Below are positions 25,434 through 32,119 of a stretch of DNA of 59,012 nucleotides, piece after piece. Numbering within the stretch: the stretch's first letter is position 1; every line of letters starts with the position of its first letter. The notes beneath the pieces were generated by a model, which saw only the letters and a list, made by a program, of their open reading frames with translations, did not search any database and was not told the origin of the DNA. The position numbers and the translations under genes are program-made. The stretch is from NCBI GenBank assembly GCA_027625095.1, contig JAQBXN010000039.1, positions 1 to 59,012 on the forward strand. Reading direction: 5' to 3'. Source of the DNA: Planctomycetota bacterium. GTDB lineage: Bacteria; Planctomycetota; PUPC01; JACPCR01.

Positions 25434-26678
25434 ATGCAATCCGACCGACGTTCGTTCGTTCGCAAAAATGAAGAGACACGGGTTTTCACGGTCTCTGAAA
25501 TCACCCATGAAGTAAAGACGGCGATTGAGCGGGCCATCCCACAGATTTGGCTCAAGGGGGAAGTCTCCAATGTTAAGACTTCCCAGGCCGGGCACATTTA
25601 TTTCATTCTGAAAGATCGCTATTCCCAGCTTAATGCTGTGATCTGGAAATCGACTGCATCAAGGCTGAGATTTCAGATCGAAAATGGTCAGGAACTGCTG
25701 GTGAACGGGCGAATCGAAGTCTATCCGCCGCAGGGGGGCTATCAGATCATCGTCGACCAGGCGCAGCCCCGCGGAGTCGGCGATCTGCAAGTGGCGTTTG
25801 AGCAGATGAAGGAAAAGCTCGCAAAGGCAGGCCTGTTCGACGAATTCCATAAACAAAATCTGCCGCCTCTGCCGATGAGAATCGGGGTTGTAACTTCACC
25901 CACGGGCGCGGCGTTTCGAGATATTCTGACAGTGCTCAAGAGGCGTTTTCCCGCGGTGGAGGTGCTGTTGAATCCTGTTCAGGTCCAGGGTCAGGGCGCC
26001 GCGCATCAGATCGCTAACGCCATCCGGCAAATGAATGTGATAGGCGGTATCGACCTGCTGATAGTCGGCCGCGGGGGCGGGAGTATGGAAGATCTGTGGG
26101 CGTTCAACGAAGAGGTGTTGGCTTGGGCTATCTACGAATCCGATATCCCGATCATCTCTGCCGTAGGACATGAGACGGATTTCACCATCGCGGATCTGGT
26201 CGCAGACTACCGCGCCCCAACACCAACCGCTGCCGCAGAGATTGCCGTGCCAGATGGTGCCGAATTGCTGCAACGACTGGAAGACTTCCAAGGTGTTTTC
26301 CGCAGATCCCTGCAGAATGGGCTGAATGAGGCGCGGCTACGATTGAAGGCCTGCTCCGAGAGTTACGCCCTGCGACAGCCAGTCGAACTCGTACGCCAGA
26401 AGCAACAACGACTGGACGAACTCGTTGACCGCCTGAGTCTCCGAATGCGTGAGCGAGTAACGCACGCCAGGGATGAAATGCATCGCCTGGCCGGAATGCT
26501 GGAAACCCTCAGCCCGTTGAAAGTCATGCAGCGCGGATACAGCGTCGCACGCAAACAGGATGGAGTTGTTATCAATAAAGTAGATGACATCGCACCCGGC
26601 GAACTGATGGAAACAGTCCTGTCGAGAGGCAGGATTCAATCAAGAGTCGAATCACTGGAAAAATTGGATCATGCCTGA
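25434..26678 (+). CDS. xseA: Exodeoxyribonuclease VII large subunit
   Basis: Catalytic subunit of ExoVII, which degrades single-stranded DNA from both ends to oligonucleotides. 414 aa. The N-terminal OB fold has IWLKGEVSNVKTSQAGHIYFILKDRYSQLNAVIWKS. The nuclease core has PMRIGVVTSPTGAAFRDIL, LLIVGRGGGSMEDLWAFNEE and ISAVGHETDFTIADLVADYRAPTPTAAAE. The C-terminal coiled coil and SPLKVMQRGYSVARKQ complete the normal architecture. Its end overlaps xseB by 8 bp, so the subunits are coupled. It is preceded by small hairpins rather than a clear ribosome site. Confidence 0.96.
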   Translation: MQSDRRSFVRKNEETRVFTVSEITHEVKTAIERAIPQIWLKGEVSNVKTSQAGHIYFILKDRYSQLNAVIWKSTASRLRFQIENGQELLVNGRIEVYPPQGGYQIIVDQAQPRGVGDLQVAFEQMKEKLAKAGLFDEFHKQNLPPLPMRIGVVTSPTGAAFRDILTVLKRRFPAVEVLLNPVQVQGQGAAHQIANAIRQMNVIGGIDLLIVGRGGGSMEDLWAFNEEVLAWAIYESDIPIISAVGHETDFTIADLVADYRAPTPTAAAEIAVPDGAELLQRLEDFQGVFRRSLQNGLNEARLRLKACSESYALRQPVELVRQKQQRLDELVDRLSLRMRERVTHARDEMHRLAGMLETLSPLKVMQRGYSVARKQDGVVINKVDDIAPGELMETVLSRGRIQSRVESLEKLDHA

Positions 26679-27021
26679 AAAAGAAGCCGAACAAGAAGCC
26701 GAAAGCTTTGAAGATTCCATGTCCCGTCTGGAAGAGCTTGTTTCTGGACTGGAACGAGGGGACCTGTCCCTCGACCACTCGCTCAAAAAATACGAGGAAG
26801 GCATCAAGCTGCTCAGGAAGTGTGAATCATTCCTGAAAACTGCGGAGCAGCGGGTGCGGGTTCTGTTGCATGATGATTACGGAAACGTGGAACAGCAACC
26901 GTTTAATCCCGCCAGCGCGGCAGAGTCGTCCGAAGCAAACAGCAGATTGCCCGAACGGCATGAGCCCGCGGATGATAGCCCTCCAGACAACGAAGATGAT
27001 GATGACGATATACCTTTTTGA
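26671..27021 (+). CDS. xseB: Exodeoxyribonuclease VII small subunit with SSB-like C-terminal tip
   Basis: 116 aa, against the usual 60-85. Residues 10-70 are the standard small subunit: ESFEDSMSRLEELVSGLERG, LSLDHSLKKYEEGIKLLRKCESFLKTAEQRV. The extra 45 residues are a Ser/Pro/Asn/Glu-rich linker ending NEDDDDDIPF at the stop codon. That matches the acidic tip DDDIPF by which single-stranded DNA-binding protein recruits RecO, PriA, RecQ, ExoI and others. The tip may let ExoVII compete for, or join, SSB-partner complexes; this is inference. The reading frame and stop (TTTTGA) were checked directly. It overlaps xseA by 8 bp. Confidence 0.95.
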   Translation: MPEKEAEQEAESFEDSMSRLEELVSGLERGDLSLDHSLKKYEEGIKLLRKCESFLKTAEQRVRVLLHDDYGNVEQQPFNPASAAESSEANSRLPERHEPADDSPPDNEDDDDDIPF

Positions 27022-27417
27022 TTCCGCCGAAAAACCATTCGAGAATTCGAGAAATTAGAAGCTACCTCACGGCGGCAACACAAACTTTCGGTTGAGCGGC
27101 ATCTACGTAAATGTTCAGTGAACCCATTGGGGCAGTTTTTCGTAGTGCACCAGTAATGGCGCTTGGGGGCGAGAATCGCCCCAAGAAGGTGATGGCTCGC
27201 TCACTACAAACATGCGTCTACAAAGTGGTTGCGTCCAGAGGCTGCAGTACGAGGAAACGATACATTGTTTAATGTCGCAAAAAGGTGGATGTCAGAAAGA
27301 GTCATCTTAAGGATTCACTCATGCCGCTGTGCCTCGCCTTCATTACGGCTTAAAGCCAAATCCGCTTAACCCATCCCTGCTACCATGTCCAACTTGCCAG
27401 GAATTAGACCAACTGAT
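27022..27417. other. Intergenic region after xseB
   Basis: No gene is supported. A stem CTTGGGGGCGA/TCGCCCCAAG with one bulged G (27162-27172 with 27176-27185) has no T-run. A short palindrome in TTACGGCTTAAAGCC lies near 27345. No clear promoter for the next gene was recognised. Confidence 0.5.
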
Positions 27418-28344
27418 ATGCACCTCAAACGCCGTCAACTTCTCAAGGCCGCTTTGGTTGCCTCGATGACACACTCACTTTTGCAAGCCGCGCAAGATAA
27501 GAAGAGCATGACATTCGGATTCAGTACCTACGGGATGAAAGGCATTGCTACTGAGACGGCGGTGCAAATCCTGTCCGACATCGGTTTCAACGGGGTCGAA
27601 CTCGCCGTCTGGGAGGGCTGGGACGCCGCACCTGAAAGTGTGAATTCCGAACGAAGGAAGCGAATTCGGGGTGCCTTAAGGGAACACGGTATTCGCCTCT
27701 CCGCTCTGATGGAGAATCTGAAACCGTCGGCGGATGCAGGTGAGCAGAAAAAGACCGGAGACCGTCTCAAAGCGGTTGCAGGTCTCGCTCACGACCTTTC
27801 ACCAGATGATCCACCGGTGATTGAGACGACCCTTGGCGGCAATCAGTGGAAAAATTCCAAACATCTGTTCGTGGAACGAATGGCCGTCTGGTCAGAAATC
27901 GCTGAACAAACGAAAACCGTCATCGCCATCAAGCCGCATCGTAGTAACGCGATGAGTCGCCCGGAAGAGGCCGTCTGGCTTTTGAAACAACTGGATGAGC
28001 CAAAGTGGCTCAGAATGGTCTATGACTACAGTCATTTCGACCGGCGGGATATGACCCTCGAAGACACGATCAAGACATCCTTGCCCTATACCTCATTTGT
28101 AGCCGTAAAGGATACTGCCGAAGTAGACGGACAAGTCCGTTTCGCCCTGCCAGGAGACAGCGGGCGCATCGATTACACCAAACTCCTGACCATGCTTAAA
28201 GAAGGAGGCTACACCGGGGACGTCAACTGTGAAGTCAGCGGCCAGATTTGGAACGTGAAGGGCTACGACCCAATCGCCACAGCCAGGAAGTGTTATGCGA
28301 ACCTTGCCCCTGCCTTTAAACTGGCCGGGCTCTCTCTGAAGTAG
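27418..28344 (+). CDS. Tat-exported sugar phosphate isomerase/epimerase-like TIM barrel
   Basis: 308 aa from the ATG at 27418; the ATG at 27385 would add 11 residues before the signal. The N-terminus LKRRQLLKAALVASM is a twin-arginine signal, so the protein is probably exported folded. The barrel belongs to the xylose-isomerase-like family: FGFSTYGMKGI, ILSDIGFNGVELAVWEGW, the metal-site region VIAIKPHRSNAMSRPEEAVWLLKQL, MVYDYSHFD, and GYTGDVNCEVSGQIW. The usual Glu/Asp/His/Glu metal ligands are only partly conserved (Lys-Pro-His in place of Glu-x-His). It may be a sugar-binding or dehydratase-like relative. First gene of a run of exported proteins. Confidence 0.82.
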   Translation: MHLKRRQLLKAALVASMTHSLLQAAQDKKSMTFGFSTYGMKGIATETAVQILSDIGFNGVELAVWEGWDAAPESVNSERRKRIRGALREHGIRLSALMENLKPSADAGEQKKTGDRLKAVAGLAHDLSPDDPPVIETTLGGNQWKNSKHLFVERMAVWSEIAEQTKTVIAIKPHRSNAMSRPEEAVWLLKQLDEPKWLRMVYDYSHFDRRDMTLEDTIKTSLPYTSFVAVKDTAEVDGQVRFALPGDSGRIDYTKLLTMLKEGGYTGDVNCEVSGQIWNVKGYDPIATARKCYANLAPAFKLAGLSLK

Positions 28345-28401
28345 GGCTGGTTGTCAGCCAGTTCACAAATAGTTTCATTCCATACCCTAGAAGTCTTGAA
28401 C

Positions 28402-29166
28402 ATGAACTCATACCTCTCAAAAACGATTGTCGCCTTTCTGATTTCTGTTCTGCTGTCACCAATCAGTTGCGTCCAGAAGAAAAAAGACGCCCCTCCGCAA
28501 GAACCACAGTTCACCAAGGTCATTGCTCAAAAAACCAGTATGCCGGTAAAAATAGACGGCATCCTGGATGATGAGATTTGGAAGTCTGCGCCGATCCACA
28601 CAGCAGCCTTTGATAAACGGCGCCAGGATGCACCACAGGAACCCGGCACCGTTCAATTCGCCTGGGACGATAAAAATCTTTACATGGCGGTAAAGTTTGT
28701 GGATACAGACATCGTGGCCGAAGGAGAGGAAGATCAACTCCATCACTACAAAATGGGCGACCTGGCAGAGCTGTTCCTGAAGCCGGAGAACAGCACTTGG
28801 TATTGGGAGCTCTATGTGACGCCTCATGGTAAGAAGACAAGTTTCTGGTTCCCCGGGCGTGGCAGATTCGGTCTGGAATCAGGCTTTCAATACAAAATGG
28901 AACTGCAGGTTGGCGCCAGAATAGAAGGCACTCTGAATGACTGGAGAGATAAGGATTCTTACTGGACGGGCGAGATGGCCGTGCCAGTCAGTGAATTGAC
29001 GAAATACGGGGATTCCTTCGGGCCCGGTTCGGATTGGCGAGTCTTCCTCGGCCGATACAACCTGTCAAGATATCTGTCGCGACAAGAATTGAGCATGTTC
29101 CCAAGCCTTCGCTGGACTGATTATCATCTGCATGAGGATTACGGGGTGCTGGAATTTGCCGAGTGA
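28402..29166 (+). CDS. CBM9-like lipoprotein
   Basis: 254 aa from the ATG at 28402; an upstream start at 28351 would precede the signal. Signal peptide TIVAFLISVLLSPISC with a near-lipobox before Cys suggests membrane anchoring. The mature part is a single CBM9-like domain: VKIDGILDDEIWKSAPI, VQFAWDDKNLYMAVKFVD, LAELFLKPENSTWYWELYVTPHGKKTSFWF, and GEMAVPVSEL. Alone on a lipoprotein, such a domain would present a carbohydrate-binding surface to the periplasm or exterior. Its stop overlaps the GTG proposed for the DUF4838 gene. Confidence 0.8.
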   Translation: MNSYLSKTIVAFLISVLLSPISCVQKKKDAPPQEPQFTKVIAQKTSMPVKIDGILDDEIWKSAPIHTAAFDKRRQDAPQEPGTVQFAWDDKNLYMAVKFVDTDIVAEGEEDQLHHYKMGDLAELFLKPENSTWYWELYVTPHGKKTSFWFPGRGRFGLESGFQYKMELQVGARIEGTLNDWRDKDSYWTGEMAVPVSELTKYGDSFGPGSDWRVFLGRYNLSRYLSRQELSMFPSLRWTDYHLHEDYGVLEFAE

Positions 29167-31274
29167 ACGGCCCGAAAGAATTCCCTGGATTTGAGGTGAC
29201 CGCTGCCTCGTTCCTGACTTCCCAGCCGAATGTCGGAAAGGCGAACGGGTCCAGCCTTGGGAATGCCCGGTATGTCGTGCATACACAGACCACCAATAAT
29301 TACTGGTGGTCTGTTCCAGTCTTCCTGGTTTTGGGCTTCCTTTCGGCGGCATCTGCTGAACTGTTTCTCGTCAAGGATGGAAAACCGGAAGCAGTCTTAG
29401 TTCTGCCCGAAAAGCCGAGTGTCATCGAAGACTTCACACGCCAGATGCTCGTCAGTCATTTTCTTCAGATGACCGGGGCAAAGGTTCCGTGGGTTTTTGA
29501 ATCCGAATTAGGCATCCTGAAAATAGTTAACGGCAGAGCTCATTGTTCAGCCCAAACCTTTAAGAATTTGAATCTGGTCTTTGCTGGAAACTGTTTTGCG
29601 ACGACTCAACTCGGAATCAGTACAAACCAGCTCCCCGAGGACTCATTAGTCATTCGCACAGGCTCCAACTGGTTGGTCATCGATGGAAAAGGAAAAGGAG
29701 TACAGCACGCGGCGGTAAGAATTCTCGAAAATTCTGGCGTCCGGTACCTTTGGCCTGGTGAGCTGGGCAAAGTTGTGCCCAGGTCGAAAGATATAAGCAT
29801 TGATCTGAATGTCAGTGAGACGCCCAAACTGAAACAGCGGCGAATACGCAGTCATGGTCTTACGCCCCGTATGTCCACCGGTTTACGCAGGTTGGCATAT
29901 TCACCTGCTGAATTCACCGCCGCCCGGGCGGAATCAGAAAAGACAGAAGCGATCACGCCCACTTGGTTCGAGTGGCATGGGCTCGGGGGGAGTCTGGATG
30001 TGGTGTTTGGTCACGCGTTTGGCGATTCCTGGCAGAAATATGGCAAAGAACATCCTGAGTGGTTTGCGCTGCAGCCCGATGGGACGCGCGATCAAAAAGC
30101 GTCTCCCGACCGTTCAAGGTTTTGCCATTCAAACAAAGAGTTAGCCGCGCAGTTGGCAAAAGACTTTCTCGACGCATTGGCCATCAATCCCAACACTCGA
30201 AGCTTTCCGATCGGCCTGAATGATGGCGGTCAAACCACCTTTTGTATGTGTGAGGCTTGTAAGGCGCTTGACGCACCTGACGGCGCCGAAGTGAACATTT
30301 ACAAGATAGGCAAATACGTCTCTCTAAGCGATCGTGTAGTTGCTTTCACCAATCAGGTGGTTCAGCCCGTTTTGGAAAAACATCCGGACGTACTCTTCGG
30401 CTACTACGCCTATAGTTGCTACACCTCGCCACCTTTGCGTACCCGGCTTCATCCGAATGTAGTTCCCTCGTATGTTGGTATTCATTATCTCGACGAGGCA
30501 TATCGAGAAGAAAGCCTGAAGGAATGGGATGCATGGTCAAAAATGGTGAAAGGTGGCCTGATTTTCCGGCCCAACCTATTGCTCGCGGGACGTAGGGCCA
30601 TCGTGCCTCTGAATTACGTCCACAAGATGACGAAAGACTTTCAGCATCTCTCGAACACCGGGCTCATCGGGACTGACTTTGACTCCTGTCAGCACAACTG
30701 GGCCATGCTTGGCCTCAACTACTACGTCCTGTCCAGGTTGCATTGGAATCCGGAATTGAATGTTAATGAGTTAGTTGATGATTACTGCCGTTCCGGATTC
30801 GGGCCTGCTGCTGAAGATGTCAGTGCCTATTTCTCTCTGATAGAACAAATGACCGATCAGATGGCTCTTAAGAAAGTCGGCATCACCGATGCTTACTCTT
30901 CGGATCGATTCAAGAAACTGAACTCGATCCTTGATGGCGCCAGTGAACGGGCGGCCGAACGAACAGATGTGCTGAATCGGATCGAGTTTCTCAAAATCGG
31001 ACTCCGTTTCGCCAGACTGCAATCGGAGGTGCATGGATTGCGAAACAAAAAGGTAAATGGTGAGGTGGTTGATTCAGACTCATTCAAGAAACTGCTCGAT
31101 GAACGTTTTCATCTGATGCGAACTATCTTCTCAAGACATCATATGGCGATAAACGTAGCCAACCTATGCTGGGCAGACTGGGGTTATTGGGGTGTGGTCA
31201 GTTGGCAGCGGCCCAGGGTGGAAGAGGGGCTGGCGCCTGAGGCTGGAGAAGAGAAAATTGAATTTGAGTTCTAA
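29163..31274 (+). CDS. Secreted DUF4838 protein (glycosidase-like)
   Basis: 703 aa if GTG at 29163 is used. The hydrophobic signal SVPVFLVLGFLSAASA lies about 50 residues in, so a later GTG near 29277 may be the real start. The N-terminal domain resembles GH67-N/GH20b: EDFTRQMLVSHFLQMTGAKVPWVFE .. HAAVRILENSGVRYLWPGELGKVVP. The DUF4838 core contains WFALQPDGTRDQKASPDRSRFCHSN, the cysteine motif FCMCEACKAL, VLFGYYAYSCYTSPP and YLDEAYREESLKEWDAWSKMV. The activity is not established; a polysaccharide hydrolase is likely from family context. A 10-bp perfect hairpin at 29286-29313 lies within its first codons. Its stop is 13 bp before the CPBP gene. Confidence 0.82.
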   Translation: MNGPKEFPGFEVTAASFLTSQPNVGKANGSSLGNARYVVHTQTTNNYWWSVPVFLVLGFLSAASAELFLVKDGKPEAVLVLPEKPSVIEDFTRQMLVSHFLQMTGAKVPWVFESELGILKIVNGRAHCSAQTFKNLNLVFAGNCFATTQLGISTNQLPEDSLVIRTGSNWLVIDGKGKGVQHAAVRILENSGVRYLWPGELGKVVPRSKDISIDLNVSETPKLKQRRIRSHGLTPRMSTGLRRLAYSPAEFTAARAESEKTEAITPTWFEWHGLGGSLDVVFGHAFGDSWQKYGKEHPEWFALQPDGTRDQKASPDRSRFCHSNKELAAQLAKDFLDALAINPNTRSFPIGLNDGGQTTFCMCEACKALDAPDGAEVNIYKIGKYVSLSDRVVAFTNQVVQPVLEKHPDVLFGYYAYSCYTSPPLRTRLHPNVVPSYVGIHYLDEAYREESLKEWDAWSKMVKGGLIFRPNLLLAGRRAIVPLNYVHKMTKDFQHLSNTGLIGTDFDSCQHNWAMLGLNYYVLSRLHWNPELNVNELVDDYCRSGFGPAAEDVSAYFSLIEQMTDQMALKKVGITDAYSSDRFKKLNSILDGASERAAERTDVLNRIEFLKIGLRFARLQSEVHGLRNKKVNGEVVDSDSFKKLLDERFHLMRTIFSRHHMAINVANLCWADWGYWGVVSWQRPRVEEGLAPEAGEEKIEFEF

Positions 31275-31287
31275 CTGGACGTGAGCG

Positions 31288-31992
31288 ATGGATGTCAGAA
31301 AAGCAGGTCTCATCCCTGTTTTATTTGCTCTTTGTTTTCCGACATTGCTGACGGCGACTTATTTCGTCGTCCTGGCAGATAGTCCTTCCGCTATTCAGCA
31401 GGCCGTTTATTCTGTGGGCAAGTTGATTCAGTTTGGTTTCCCGGCCGTCTGGATTTTGCTGATATGCAAAGAGAAATTCGCAAAGCCTGTCTTACACAAA
31501 TGGGGGCTTGTGGAAGGGCTCGGTTTTGGTGTCCTTACTGCCGGGACCATGTTTGGGCTTTATTGGCTGATGCTGAAACCGTCGGGATTCTTCGAAGAGC
31601 CCGGCCTGGCAGTGCGGGAGAAGGTGCTTCGCCTTGGTATGGGCCAACCCTGGAAATTTGTTCTTCTTGCGGTCTTCTACTCGCTCGTGCATTCACTGCT
31701 CGAGGAGTATTATTGGCGATGGTTTGTCTTTCGTGAGCTTCGAAAAATCGCAGGAATACCCAGTTCGTTGGTAGTCTCGAGCGTAGGTTTCATGTCGCAT
31801 CATGTGATTCTGCTGGCAGTGTTTTTCGGATGGGAATCGATCGCCACCTGGCTGTTTTCACTTGGCATCTGTTGTGGTGGCGCAGTCTGGGCACTGATTT
31901 ATGAGCGGAGTAAATCGATCTACGGACCGTGGGTCAGCCACATGCTCGCTGATTCGGCAATCTTTGTGATTGGGTATGACCTGGTGCGCTGA
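31288..31992 (+). CDS. CPBP family intramembrane metalloprotease
   Basis: 234 aa with about six to eight hydrophobic helices. The glutamate pair in SLLEEYYWRWFVFREL and the later FMSHHVILLAVFFGW and HMLADSAIFVIGY supply the Glu and His ligands of the ABI/CaaX-protease (Rce1-like) family. It probably cleaves or matures membrane or exported peptides. Its partner here is unknown, but all flanking genes encode exported proteins. It starts 13 bp after DUF4838. Confidence 0.87.
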   Translation: MDVRKAGLIPVLFALCFPTLLTATYFVVLADSPSAIQQAVYSVGKLIQFGFPAVWILLICKEKFAKPVLHKWGLVEGLGFGVLTAGTMFGLYWLMLKPSGFFEEPGLAVREKVLRLGMGQPWKFVLLAVFYSLVHSLLEEYYWRWFVFRELRKIAGIPSSLVVSSVGFMSHHVILLAVFFGWESIATWLFSLGICCGGAVWALIYERSKSIYGPWVSHMLADSAIFVIGYDLVR

Positions 31993-32119
31993 ACTCACGC
32001 CGCCGGGCGATCCAATTTGCCTTGAGGAGTCAAATTTTCTAAACGGAGGCTACTCCGGCGAACATGTCTCCACCATTTGGTTGGGGCCGAAGGGCCGTCT
32101 TAACCTTAGAGCACGCGCA

